Assembly: GCA_937957775.1 (NCBI GenBank)
Contig: CALFXV010000002.1
Location: forward strand, 1-11,832
Reading direction: 5' to 3'
DNA length: 11,832 nt
Origin: an uncultured Methylotenera sp.
GTDB taxonomy: Bacteria > Pseudomonadota > Gammaproteobacteria > Burkholderiales > Methylophilaceae
Shown here piece after piece: positions 1 through 6,782 of this stretch. The notes beneath the pieces were generated by a model, which saw nothing but the letters and a program-made list of their open reading frames with translations, was not told the origin of the DNA and did not search any database. Position 1 is the first letter of the stretch. Every line of letters starts with the position of its first letter. A program made the translations under genes and the position numbers.

Positions 1-1015
1 GGTCGTGCTCTATGGGCAAAAATAAGAAAGACAATTTGAGTCCGTCCGTTAAGGCTGGCAAGGCGTTCATCGCGGCCCGCCAAGCAGCAGTTTGGCCGGC
101 TTTATCGCCATCAAAACAAAAGACAATTTCGTCTGTTTGGCGCATTAGCTTGCTGATATGAAAAGGCGTCGTGGCAGTGCCCAATGCCGCCACGGCATAA
201 TCGATGCCAAATTGTGCCAAGGCCACAACATCCATATACCCTTCCACGACCAAGACGCGTCCAACGTCGCGTATGGCGCGCCTTGCTAAAAACAAACCGT
301 ATAACTCATGGCCTTTTTGAAAGAGCGGTGTTTCTGGTGAGTTGTAGTATTTAGGGGTGTCTTCTGGGTTGATGATGCGCCCACCAAAACCAATCACTTG
401 GCCTTTTTGATCGTGGATGGGAAACATAATGCGGTCGCGGAAGCGATCGTAGCGTTTGCCTTGCTCGTTCTCGACTACTAAGCCCGCTACTTTAAGTGCT
501 TCGTTGTCGTATTGAGGGAAAACGCTTTGCAGGTTTTGCCAGCCAGCTGGCGCGTAGCCCACCTGAAATTTAGCCGCGATTTGACCACTCAGGCCACGCC
601 CTTTTAAGTAGGCGATGGCCCGATCGGATTGCTTGAGTTGCTCTTTGTAGTATTGCGCCGCTTGTTGTAAGGCATCTTGCAAGCCCACTACCACTTTTGC
701 TGCTGGCTTGTCTGGGTCGCGTGTTTCTTGTGGCACTACCATGCCGACCGATCTGGCTAATTCGTTGATGGCCTCGACAAAGCTTAAGCCTTGGTATTCC
801 ATTAAAAAGCCTAGGGCCGTGCCGTGCGCGCCGCAGCCAAAGCAATGGTAAAACTGCTTGCTAGGGCTGACGGTAAAGCTAGGGGATTTTTCATTATGAA
901 ACGGGCAGCAGGCGGAGTAGTTGGCCCCGGCTTTTTTTAAAGCCACGTTTTTGTCTATGACATCAACAACATCAACGCGGTTTAGCAGTTCTTGGATAAA
1001 ACTTTCTGGGATCAT
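1..1015 (-). CDS. dnaG: DNA primase DnaG, N-terminal 338 residues (3' end outside window)
   Basis: Primase makes the RNA primers for replication at the fork with the DnaB helicase. Reading from ATG at 1015, the visible protein starts MIPESFIQELLNRVDVV. The CHC2 zinc finger is complete: C37, H40, C58 and C61 in CPFHNEKSPSF...YHCFGCG. The RNA polymerase core domain follows, and then the Toprim domain with the EGYMDV motif (catalytic E258) and the acidic pair D302/D304 in FDGDKAGQ. The window edge cuts the gene inside Toprim, so the C-terminal DnaB-binding domain is not visible; nothing suggests the gene itself is broken. No convincing Shine-Dalgarno precedes the ATG, but the start matches the family N-terminus. 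It lies downstream of rpsU and yqeY, as in the macromolecular synthesis operon, and an intrinsic terminator ends 17 nt before the start, so expression probably depends on readthrough or a local promoter. rpoD would be expected next but cannot be seen. Confidence 0.97.
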   Translation of the reverse strand, partial: MIPESFIQELLNRVDVVDVIDKNVALKKAGANYSACCPFHNEKSPSFTVSPSKQFYHCFGCGAHGTALGFLMEYQGLSFVEAINELARSVGMVVPQETRDPDKPAAKVVVGLQDALQQAAQYYKEQLKQSDRAIAYLKGRGLSGQIAAKFQVGYAPAGWQNLQSVFPQYDNEALKVAGLVVENEQGKRYDRFRDRIMFPIHDQKGQVIGFGGRIINPEDTPKYYNSPETPLFQKGHELYGLFLARRAIRDVGRVLVVEGYMDVVALAQFGIDYAVAALGTATTPFHISKLMRQTDEIVFCFDGDKAGQTAAWRAAMNALPALTDGLKLSFLFLPIEHD

Positions 1016-1032
1016 AATGGTGAGTATAAATT

Positions 1033-1056
1033 AAAAAAAGGAGCCTATCGCTCCTT
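1033..1056 (-). terminator. intrinsic terminator between yqeY and dnaG
   Basis: On the minus strand a perfect 7-bp stem, AAGGAGC / GCTCCTT with loop GATAG, runs directly into a T7 tract (A7 at 1033-1039 on the plus strand, two of which pair in the stem). It lies 25 nt after the yqeY stop and ends 17 nt before the dnaG ATG. In E. coli a terminator between rpsU and dnaG lowers primase output relative to bS21; this one sits in the equivalent place after yqeY. A second possible stem, ACCCGTTT / AAACGGGT at 1067-1074 and 1089-1096, overlaps the yqeY stop codon. Confidence 0.85.
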
Positions 1057-1081
1057 AATTTTAATGACCCGTTTTACCGGT

Positions 1082-1525
1082 TTAACTTAAACGGGTTTTG
1101 ATTAATCCGGATAGTTTACCCATGTCGGCCCGACCAACAACCAACGGCTTAATGGCGGCCATGACTTTACTCATGTCTTTTATGCCGTCTGCGCCAGTGT
1201 CGGTGATGGCCTGCTCTAGCAAGGCCGCCACTTCAGCGTCAGTCAATTGTTGGGGTAAATAGGCTTGCAGAACCGATACTTCGAATTTTTCCACATCGGC
1301 TAAATCGTGGCGATTGGCACCTTCATAGGCGCTAATGGAATCGCGACGCTGCTTGAGCATTTTTTCTATCGCTGCCAAAACGTCCGCGTCGTTTAATTCG
1401 ATGCGCTCATCCACTTCTCGTTGCTTGATGGCGGCTTGCAGTAAACGTATGGCTCCTAAACGCGCGCTGTCTTTAGCGCGCATTGCGGTTTTCATGTCTT
1501 CAGATATTTTTGCTTTTAAGGACAA
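1082..1525 (-). CDS. yqeY: GatB/YqeY domain protein YqeY
   Basis: This is a 147-residue soluble protein of the GatB/YqeY family, matching the usual length of about 150. It resembles the C-terminal tRNA-interacting domain of the amidotransferase subunit GatB, but its own function is not firmly established. Recognisable features are the helical N-terminus MSLKAKISEDMKTAMRAKD, the IRLLQAAIKQREVDER segment, and the C-terminal GADGIKDMSKVMAAIKP...DMGKLSGLIKTRL region. The start used here is a TTG at 1525: family members begin with this MSLK sequence, the only in-frame alternative is ATG at 1495 (Met11), and an in-frame stop (the rpsU TAA) lies 15 nt upstream. No Shine-Dalgarno is visible before the TTG, so translation may be coupled to rpsU. 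Its place between rpsU and dnaG is typical of betaproteobacteria. A terminator follows. Confidence 0.93.
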   Translation of the reverse strand: MSLKAKISEDMKTAMRAKDSARLGAIRLLQAAIKQREVDERIELNDADVLAAIEKMLKQRRDSISAYEGANRHDLADVEKFEVSVLQAYLPQQLTDAEVAALLEQAITDTGADGIKDMSKVMAAIKPLVVGRADMGKLSGLIKTRLS

Positions 1526-1540
1526 GGGGCAAAAACGAAA

Positions 1541-1753
1541 TTAGAACAATTTTGCAGGAAGCGTTTGTTTCATTAAACGACGGTATTGACGTTTAACAGC
1601 AGCAGCAGCTTTACGTTTACGTTCCCATGTTGGTTTTTCATAAAATTCGCGAGCGCGAAGATCATTTAATAAACCGGTTTTTTCGATTAAGCGTTTAAAA
1701 CGGCGAAGGGCAACGTCAAACGGCTCATTTTCTTTTACGCGTACACTAGACAT
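1541..1753 (-). CDS. rpsU: 30S ribosomal protein bS21
   Basis: bS21 is a small basic protein of the 30S platform needed for efficient initiation. The 70-residue product starts [21 protein letters not shown] and has the family's long basic helices, including the [17 protein letters not shown] stretch near residues 43-59, and a length close to the E. coli protein. The ATG at 1753 is preceded by an AAGAGAGA purine run at good spacing. It is the first gene of the rpsU-yqeY-dnaG unit, and a strong promoter lies about 100 nt upstream. It diverges from tsaD, as in E. coli. Its stop codon is in the same frame as the following yqeY, with five codons between. Confidence 0.98.
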   Translation of the reverse strand: MSSVRVKENEPFDVALRRFKRLIEKTGLLNDLRAREFYEKPTWERKRKAAAAVKRQYRRLMKQTLPAKLF

Positions 1754-1856
1754 TCGATCTCTCTTATAAGCAACAGTATTAATAATTTATTCGCGTTTCT
1801 AAAATTCGGCCAGTGCTGAATCGCAAGTGGCTCCCAGAAACCGAGAAAAGTCGGCT

Positions 1857-1885
1857 ATTCTAATCGCATAATCGTTTTTATTCAA
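1857..1885 (-). promoter_or_regulatory. sigma-70 promoter for rpsU-yqeY-dnaG
   Basis: On the minus strand the -35 box TTGAAT (1880-1885) is separated by exactly 17 bp from the -10 box TAGAAT (1857-1862, five of six consensus bases). Transcription should begin near 1850, leaving a leader of about 97 nt before the rpsU ATG. This is the best promoter match in the 1754-1974 spacer. I could not find an equally good one for tsaD on the plus strand. Confidence 0.65.
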
Positions 1886-1909
1886 ATACTTTTACGCATT
1901 TGCGCTTGG

Positions 1910-1931
1910 TTTCGACTATTTATTAGCGAAA
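1910..1931. repeat. imperfect inverted repeat in the rpsU-tsaD spacer
   Basis: TTTCG at 1910-1914 and CTA at 1916-1918 pair with TAG at 1924-1926 and CGAAA at 1927-1931, giving eight base pairs with one bulged A and a TTTAT loop. It lies between the rpsU promoter and the tsaD start, about 44 nt before the tsaD ATG, so it could be an operator or part of the tsaD leader. The rest of the 221-bp spacer shows nothing else beyond AT-rich DNA. Confidence 0.3.
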
Positions 1932-1974
1932 TACGTAATAATTCCACTTCACTGTCTTTGAAGTCGCTTAAACC

Positions 1975-3012
1975 ATGTTAATTCTAGGTGTTGAATCCTC
2001 TTGTGACGAAACGGGGCTTGCCTTATACGATAGCGAGCAAGGTTTGTTGGCGCACGCATTGCATAGCCAAGTGGCCATGCACGCTGAGTACGGTGGCGTG
2101 GTGCCTGAGCTGGCCTCGCGCGATCATATACACCGTGTGCTGCCATTGACCGAGCGTGTGTTGTTGGATGCCGGAAAAACCTTGCACGACATTGATGCGA
2201 TTGCTTACACACAAGGCCCAGGCTTGTCTGGTGCATTGTTAGTGGGTACTAGCTTCGCAGCTTCTTTAGCCTATAGTCTGAGCATCCCGACCATACAAGT
2301 ACACCATTTAGAAGGCCATTTGTTAGCGCCTTTGCTGGAGGACAATCCGCCGGCTTTTCCGTTTGTGGCATTGTTGGTTTCAGGGGGGCACACGCAATTA
2401 ATGCGCGTCGATGGTGTTGGGCGTTACCAGCTGTTGGGCGACACCTTGGACGACGCTGCCGGTGAGGCCTTTGATAAAACCGCTAAATTGTTAGGCTTGG
2501 GCTACCCAGGTGGACCGGCTTTAGCTGCGCTAGCGGATCAATCGCAGGCCCAAAGTCAAAGCGCAGATCGCTTGTTTAAATTGCCCCGGCCCTTGTTAAA
2601 TAGCGGCGATTTGAATTTTAGTTTTAGCGGCTTAAAAACTGCCGTTTTAAGTTTAGTCAATAAACATCAGCCCTTAATCACAACCGCAAAAGCCGAGTTG
2701 GCTTGGGAGTTTCAAGAGGCCATCACCGACGTGTTGTCAGCAAAATGCATGGCAGCCTTAAGGGAAACCAGCTTGGATAACTTGGTGGTATCGGGTGGCG
2801 TCGGCGCCAATTTGCGTTTAAGGCAAAAGTTAAATGCCGCGGTGCGCGCTAAACTTTGCAAAGTCAGTTACCCGCGTTTGGAGTTTTGCACCGATAACGG
2901 TGCCATGATTGCGTTTGCCGGAGCGATGCGTTTGCAGGCCGCTAAGGTGGATGGCGGATACGGCTTTAGCGTCAAGCCCAGGTGGGATTTGGCCGAATTG
3001 CTTGCGCCTTAA
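1975..3012 (+). CDS. tsaD: tRNA N6-adenosine threonylcarbamoyltransferase TsaD
   Basis: TsaD transfers the threonylcarbamoyl group from TC-AMP to A37 of ANN-decoding tRNAs (t6A), working with TsaB, TsaE and the TC-AMP synthase TsaC. The 345-residue protein has the ASKHA fold signature: [14 protein letters not shown] at the N-terminus, [11 protein letters not shown] near 81-91, the metal-binding HLEGH (H111, H115), SGGHTQL at 136-142, [26 protein letters not shown], and the third metal ligand D307 in [13 protein letters not shown] short Gln/Ser-rich insertion (QSQAQSQS, around residue 190) explains why D307 is a few residues later than in E. coli. The start matches the family, although no Shine-Dalgarno is evident. 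It diverges from rpsU and converges on plsY with the stop codons touching and no terminator between them. Confidence 0.98.
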   Translation: MLILGVESSCDETGLALYDSEQGLLAHALHSQVAMHAEYGGVVPELASRDHIHRVLPLTERVLLDAGKTLHDIDAIAYTQGPGLSGALLVGTSFAASLAYSLSIPTIQVHHLEGHLLAPLLEDNPPAFPFVALLVSGGHTQLMRVDGVGRYQLLGDTLDDAAGEAFDKTAKLLGLGYPGGPALAALADQSQAQSQSADRLFKLPRPLLNSGDLNFSFSGLKTAVLSLVNKHQPLITTAKAELAWEFQEAITDVLSAKCMAALRETSLDNLVVSGGVGANLRLRQKLNAAVRAKLCKVSYPRLEFCTDNGAMIAFAGAMRLQAAKVDGGYGFSVKPRWDLAELLAP

Positions 3013-3633
3013 TTACTTCTTCCCGAAACCCGATTCGGTGCCTGCCAGCAGTTTTTTGATGTTGCTTCTGTGACGCCACACTAACAACACCGACATAACC
3101 AGCACGGTAATCAAATAATCCGTGTAGGCCGATAACAAATACCAGGCATAAACCGGAGCCAAGCTAGCAGCAACAATGGCAGCTAAGGAAGAGTAGCGTG
3201 ATACGGCAAACACCACTATCCATGTGACCAAGGCCGCTAAAGCCAATAAGGGTGACAAGGCAAACATGACGCCCAAGGCCGTGGCCACGCCTTTGCCGCC
3301 TTGGAATTTATAAAAAATCGGGTACAAGTGACCGATAAACACCGCCAAACTCACGTATGCCACTACCCACATCAGCATGTCGGATTGCATGGCCAGCCAT
3401 ACTGGCAGCCAACCTTTGACTAAGTCGCCAAGTAAAGTGAGTGCCGCAGCCAGTTTTTTACCACTGCGCAATACATTGGTCGCGCCAGGGTTGCCTGAGC
3501 CTACCGTGCGCGGATCGGGTAAGCCAAATAAGCGGCTGACCACGATGCCAAATGCGATGGAACCCAGCAGGTAGGCGCTAACTATCCAAACTGTGGGGAT
3601 CAATGTGACGGGAATAAAACCTAATTCATTCAT
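3013..3633 (-). CDS. plsY: glycerol-3-phosphate acyltransferase PlsY
   Basis: PlsY is an inner-membrane enzyme that transfers the acyl group of acyl-phosphate (made by PlsX) to glycerol 3-phosphate, the first step of phosphatidic acid synthesis. The 206-residue protein has several hydrophobic segments and the three conserved loop motifs: GSGNPGATN (45-53), [15 protein letters not shown] (101-115), and [13 protein letters not shown] near the C-terminus. The start is taken as ATG at 3633 because an AAGG Shine-Dalgarno lies 9 nt upstream; a longer reading from TTG at 3642 would leave that element no spacing. It diverges from folB and its stop abuts that of tsaD. The tsaD-plsY-folB grouping also occurs in gammaproteobacteria. 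Confidence 0.96.
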   Translation of the reverse strand: MNELGFIPVTLIPTVWIVSAYLLGSIAFGIVVSRLFGLPDPRTVGSGNPGATNVLRSGKKLAAALTLLGDLVKGWLPVWLAMQSDMLMWVVAYVSLAVFIGHLYPIFYKFQGGKGVATALGVMFALSPLLALAALVTWIVVFAVSRYSSLAAIVAASLAPVYAWYLLSAYTDYLITVLVMSVLLVWRHRSNIKKLLAGTESGFGKK

Positions 3634-3644
3634 TTTGCTCAACC

Positions 3645-3694
3645 TTGATGTGATGCACTAAAATAGTATTAATCACATTCTAATACCACGGCAA
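3645..3694. promoter_or_regulatory. putative overlapping divergent promoters of plsY and folB
   Basis: For plsY (minus strand) TTGCCG (3689-3694) and TAATAC (3666-3671) are 17 bp apart, with a start near 3660. For folB (plus strand) TTGATG (3645-3650) and TATTAA (3667-3672) are 16 bp apart. Both are weak matches and their -10 boxes share the same bases, so the two promoters would compete. An inverted repeat GTATTA / TAATAC (3666-3671 and 3681-3686, 9-nt spacer) covers that shared -10. These are sequence resemblances only. Confidence 0.3.
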
Positions 3695-3727
3695 ATCAGT
3701 CGGTGTATTTTTTTAGGCAGGCCATCC

Positions 3728-4075
3728 ATGGACAGTATTTTTTTAGAGCAAGTAAAACTGAAGGTCAGGCTAGGCGTCCCAGCATGGGAGCGTGTCTTGC
3801 CGCAAACCATCGTGTTGGATATCAGCATGGATTATGATTTGGCGGCCGCCGGAAAAACCGATGCCATTGCCGACACCATAGATTACGGTGCGGTGATTGG
3901 GCGCCTAAATGACAGTTTGCAAGCCAGCCAATTCCAGTTGGTTGAGGCCTTGGCGGAACACGTTTGTCAGATTATTTTAAAAGAATTTGGCGCTAAGCGA
4001 GTTAAAGTCAAAGTAGCCAAACCTGGCATATTGCCTGGGGTAAAAGCCTTGGGTGTGGTGATAGAGCGCAGCTAA
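3728..4075 (+). CDS. folB: dihydroneopterin aldolase FolB
   Basis: FolB splits 7,8-dihydroneopterin into 6-hydroxymethyl-7,8-dihydropterin and glycolaldehyde in folate synthesis, and also epimerises the substrate. It works as a cytoplasmic ring oligomer. The 115-residue length is typical. Visible active-site positions are E21 in GVPAWER, Y53 in TIDYGAV, the pterin-anchoring E73 in LVEALAE, and catalytic K98 in VKVAKPGILPG. The ATG at 3728 follows an AGG element 7 nt upstream. The gene stands alone on its strand, diverging from plsY and converging on xerD with the two stop codons adjacent inside the palindrome GCTAATTAGC. No terminator is visible after it. Confidence 0.97.
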   Translation: MDSIFLEQVKLKVRLGVPAWERVLPQTIVLDISMDYDLAAAGKTDAIADTIDYGAVIGRLNDSLQASQFQLVEALAEHVCQIILKEFGAKRVKVKVAKPGILPGVKALGVVIERS

Positions 4076-5008
4076 TTAGCCTCTGGGGTGATGCGCACTG
4101 TGCAGTTGTTTTAAGCGTTCGCGCGCCACGTGTGTGTATATTTGCGTAGTGGAAATGTCGGCATGACCCAGCAGCATTTGCACTACCCTTAAGTCAGCGC
4201 CATGGTTTAATAAATGCGTGGCAAAAGCATGGCGCAATACGTGTGGCGACATGGGTTTTTGAATGCCGGCCATTAAGGCATAACGTTTGATTAAATACCA
4301 AAAAGCTTGGCGGGTCATGGCCTCGCCGCGGTTGGTGACAAATAGGGCATCGCATAGGCGCTTATTCAATATGACTGGCCTGCCTTCAGACAGGTAGCGA
4401 CTTAGCCAATTGACTGCTTCTTCACCCATCGGCACCAAGCGTGTTTTGCTGCCTTTACCGGTTATTCTTACCACGCCATCGCTAAGGCTGACTTCTGTCA
4501 CTTTCACGCCAACCAACTCCGACACCCTTAAACCGCAGGCATACAGCAACTCCAGCATGGCTTTATCGCGTAGGCCAACCGACTCATTTAAGTTAGGGGC
4601 GTTAAGCAAGGCCAACACTTCGTCTTCGTTTAAGCTTTTGGGTAAACTGCGCGGCAGCTTAGGCGATTGGATTTGTAGACTGGGGTCCAGGCTGATTTTA
4701 TTTTCTCTTAGTTGGTAGCGATAAAACCGCCGCAGGCTGGCAACTAATCGGCTAATGCTGCGTGGTTTGCTCAAAGGAAATTTCACCGCCAGGTAATGCT
4801 GAATGTCGGCTTGCTCGGCGCTTAATAGGCTTTTATTTTGCTGCTTTAAGTAAGCGGCATAGGCGCTTAAATCCAAACGGTAGCTGCTTAAGGTATTTTT
4901 TGCCAAACCGTCTTCCAGCCACAAGTGGTCTATAAAGCTTTCCAGCTCCGAGCTATCGACTGAAGTTAGTGATTGCTCACTGTCTTGTTTTGCTATGCTA
5001 GTAGACAT
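4076..5008 (-). CDS. xerD: site-specific tyrosine recombinase XerD
   Basis: XerD acts with XerC at dif, activated by FtsK, to resolve chromosome dimers. The 310-residue protein has the N-terminal SAM-like core-binding domain (LESFIDHLWLEDGLAKNTL, residues about 22-40) and the C-terminal catalytic domain with all six expected residues: R161 in ACGLRVSEL, K185 in TGKGSKTR, H256 and R259 in SPHVLRHAFATH, H282 in LLGHADIST and nucleophile Y291 in TQIYTHV. The N-terminus before the first helix is about ten residues longer than usual. XerD rather than XerC is inferred from overall resemblance, especially LWLEDGLAKNTL. The ATG at 5008 lies inside the end of ogt (11-bp overlap), so translation is probably coupled. 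No integrase-type mobile context is present. Confidence 0.95.
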   Translation of the reverse strand: MSTSIAKQDSEQSLTSVDSSELESFIDHLWLEDGLAKNTLSSYRLDLSAYAAYLKQQNKSLLSAEQADIQHYLAVKFPLSKPRSISRLVASLRRFYRYQLRENKISLDPSLQIQSPKLPRSLPKSLNEDEVLALLNAPNLNESVGLRDKAMLELLYACGLRVSELVGVKVTEVSLSDGVVRITGKGSKTRLVPMGEEAVNWLSRYLSEGRPVILNKRLCDALFVTNRGEAMTRQAFWYLIKRYALMAGIQKPMSPHVLRHAFATHLLNHGADLRVVQMLLGHADISTTQIYTHVARERLKQLHSAHHPRG

Positions 5009-5501
5009 GTACGCCTTCGTGAGCCAAGAGCCAGCGTTTGATGTTCAAGCCATTTTTATCCCCCCGCATAAACCCGCCTAGACCATTTTTAGCTACCACA
5101 CGGTGGCAAGGAATCAGCAAGGATAAACGGTTAGCACCGCAAGCATTGGCTACCGCTCTTGGCCCAGACTGCAACTGCGCAGCCAGTTCGCTGTAATTTC
5201 GGGTTTGGCCTAATGGAATGGCTAATATGGCTAGCCAGACTTTTTGTTGAAAAGCGCTGCCGGCTAATTGGGCGGGTAGGCTAAACGCTTGGTGCGGTTG
5301 TTGCAGATAGGCGAGAATTTCTTGGGTCGTTTGCTTGATCGACTGATTTTGAACAACTGCATCTTGAACAACGGGACCTTGGCTCAAAGTCTGCTCGCTA
5401 ATGTGATTGCCCAACAAATCTATCTTAAGCAGGCCTGCTTGGTGGTGGATGGCGATGCCGCCAAAGCCGGTGTTGATGGTTGCCAAAGCGTTGGAAGTCA
5501 T
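4998..5501 (-). CDS. ogt: methylated-DNA--protein-cysteine S-methyltransferase (O6-alkylguanine repair)
   Basis: This suicide repair protein moves the alkyl group from O6-alkylguanine to its own cysteine. The 167-residue protein has a poorly conserved N-terminal domain and a typical C-terminal active-site domain: FQQKVWLAILAIPLGQTRNYSELA (positions 84-107, Y103), the helix-turn-helix with arginine finger R115 in GPRAVANA, the asparagine hinge N124, and the IPCHRVV active site with C132. It lacks the N-terminal AraC-type Ada domain, so it is an Ogt-type enzyme; Ogt and the C-terminal half of Ada cannot be told apart further. No Shine-Dalgarno is seen before ATG 5501. The gene begins 39 nt after the rplS terminator T-tract and overlaps xerD by 11 bp. 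No clear promoter was found in the 5502-5539 gap. Confidence 0.94.
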   Translation of the reverse strand: MTSNALATINTGFGGIAIHHQAGLLKIDLLGNHISEQTLSQGPVVQDAVVQNQSIKQTTQEILAYLQQPHQAFSLPAQLAGSAFQQKVWLAILAIPLGQTRNYSELAAQLQSGPRAVANACGANRLSLLIPCHRVVAKNGLGGFMRGDKNGLNIKRWLLAHEGVHVY

Positions 5502-5539
5502 CGTGTTATGTTAAACGAATGGGCCGAATATGCAAACGT

Positions 5540-5574
5540 AAAAAAACCCCAAGAGTCTTAAGACTGTTGGGGTT
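5540..5574 (-). terminator. intrinsic terminator of the rpsP-rimM-trmD-rplS operon
   Basis: On the minus strand AACCCCAA pairs with TTGGGGTT (8 bp), and inside it AGTCTT pairs with AAGACT after one mismatch, making a long hairpin; a T7 run (A7 at 5540-5546 on the plus strand) follows the GC-rich base. It lies 18 nt after the rplS stop. The inner AGTCTTAAGACT is self-complementary, so little or no unpaired loop remains. Confidence 0.93.
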
Positions 5575-5592
5575 GGGCTAGCAACGCTAAAT

Positions 5593-5988
5593 TTACGCGT
5601 CGTCTGCTGGCGCCATCACTTCTTTTTCACGTGAGAATAATTTCTCTTTAATACGTGCTGATTTACCTGAACGCTCACGTAGGTAGTAAAGTTTCGCACG
5701 ACGAACATCACCGCGGCGTTTAACTTCAATGCTAGCGATCAATGGTGAGTAAGTTTGGAATGTACGCTCCACGCCTTCACCTGAAGAAATTTTACGTACG
5801 ATGAAGGATGAATTTAAACCGCGGTTGCGTTTAGCAATCACCACGCCTTCGTAAGATTGCACACGTTTACGTGTACCCTCGACCACGTTTACACCGATCA
5901 CTACGGTGTCGCCTGGTGCGAAATCAGGAACGGTTTTGCCTAAACGGGCAATCTCTTCCTCTTCTAACATTTTAATAATATCTGCCAT
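5593..5988 (-). CDS. rplS: 50S ribosomal protein bL19
   Basis: bL19 sits at the 30S/50S interface near bridges B6 and B8. The 131-residue protein carries the family pattern [32 protein letters not shown] without gaps, followed by [21 protein letters not shown] and [21 protein letters not shown]. It is somewhat longer than the 115-residue E. coli protein because of an acidic C-terminal tail ending APADDA. The ATG at 5988 has a strong AAGGGA Shine-Dalgarno 8 nt upstream, better than those of rimM and trmD, which fits high ribosomal-protein output. It is the last gene of its operon, 54 nt after trmD and just before the terminator. Confidence 0.98.
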   Translation of the reverse strand: MADIIKMLEEEEIARLGKTVPDFAPGDTVVIGVNVVEGTRKRVQSYEGVVIAKRNRGLNSSFIVRKISSGEGVERTFQTYSPLIASIEVKRRGDVRRAKLYYLRERSGKSARIKEKLFSREKEVMAPADDA

Positions 5989-6042
5989 TTTACTTATCCC
6001 TTGCGGGTTCCTTTTAATTATGAAGAAACGTGTTCCTGCTAG

Positions 6043-6780
6043 TTAGTCTTGCTCTAGCAGCCGTGCTTCCTCTTTCGTCAACGGCCTTGCGGCCAATAAA
6101 TCGGGACGTTGATCCCGAGTTCTTTGCAATGACATTTTCAAACGCCATTGTTTAATCTTCGCATGGTTACCTGAAAGTAAAACCTCAGGAACCTGCATGC
6201 CTTGGTAGGCTTCCGGCCTCGTGTAATGCGGGCAATCCAACAAACCATCCACAAAGGAATCTTCTATGGCCGAATCCCCGTCACCCAAACTGCCAGGCAA
6301 CTGCCTAACGATGCTATCAATCAAGGCCATGGCAGGCAACTCACCGCCACTTAACACGTAATCGCCTATCGACAACTCTTCATCCACGTGCGCGTCTATC
6401 AAGCGCTGATCGACACCTTCATAACGGCTGGCCAATAAAATCAAGCCGGCTTTTTTACTCAAGGTCATGACTTTTTCATGCGTCAAAGGTTGGCCTGCCG
6501 GTGAAAGATGGATAACCCAACTTTCTATATTGGCCGCCGCTTGTTTTGCTTTGGCTGCCATTATGGCTTTTTCCAGTGGCTCAATCAGCATTACCATGCC
6601 AGGGCCACCACCGTAAGGCCTGTCATCAACAGTTTTATGGTTATCCGTGGTGTAATCACGCGGATTCCAGAACTGCAGAGCGTATATCTTTTGCTGAAGG
6701 GCCCGGCTGCTGATGCCAAATTTTGTGATGGCATCAAACATTTCAGGAAACAGCGTCACAACATCAAACTTAAATGCCAT
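6043..6780 (-). CDS. trmD: tRNA (guanine-N1-)-methyltransferase TrmD
   Basis: TrmD methylates N1 of G37 next to the anticodon using SAM, which prevents +1 frameshifting. The 245-residue SPOUT protein shows [13 protein letters not shown] (52-64), RYEGVDQR (119-126) and [15 protein letters not shown] (137-151), the last two forming the deep trefoil knot that binds SAM. The catalytic pair is R159 (SIVRQLPG) and D174 (EDSFVDG), followed by [11 protein letters not shown]. The start is ATG at 6780, which gives the family N-terminus [15 protein letters not shown]; reading from an upstream TTG would overlap rimM and add seven unlikely residues. Only two bases separate it from the rimM stop, so it is translationally coupled in the rpsP operon. 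Confidence 0.98.
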   Translation of the reverse strand: MAFKFDVVTLFPEMFDAITKFGISSRALQQKIYALQFWNPRDYTTDNHKTVDDRPYGGGPGMVMLIEPLEKAIMAAKAKQAAANIESWVIHLSPAGQPLTHEKVMTLSKKAGLILLASRYEGVDQRLIDAHVDEELSIGDYVLSGGELPAMALIDSIVRQLPGSLGDGDSAIEDSFVDGLLDCPHYTRPEAYQGMQVPEVLLSGNHAKIKQWRLKMSLQRTRDQRPDLLAARPLTKEEARLLEQD

Positions 6781-6782
6781 GA

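Noticed and set aside
570..845. Open frames of 60-130 codons antisense or out of frame to dnaG, tsaD, trmD, rimM, queC and the permease
   Set aside because: They resemble no protein family, lack ribosome sites and lie fully inside well-supported genes.
906..908. Double cysteine in the DnaG zinc finger (ACCPFH) as an altered ligand set
   Set aside because: The same Cys-Cys-Pro-Phe-His arrangement occurs in E. coli DnaG; only the second cysteine is the ligand.
1946..1959. The 14-mer CTTCACTGTCTTTG occurs at 1946-1959 and again near 8722-8735, each in or near a gene start region
   Set aside because: A single pair of 14-base matches is expected by chance about this often in a window of this size, and the flanks do not match.
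4076..5008. Tyrosine recombinase as a sign of an integrated element
   Set aside because: The protein is a housekeeping XerD with complete motifs, in a conserved chromosomal setting, without attachment-site repeats or a nearby tRNA.
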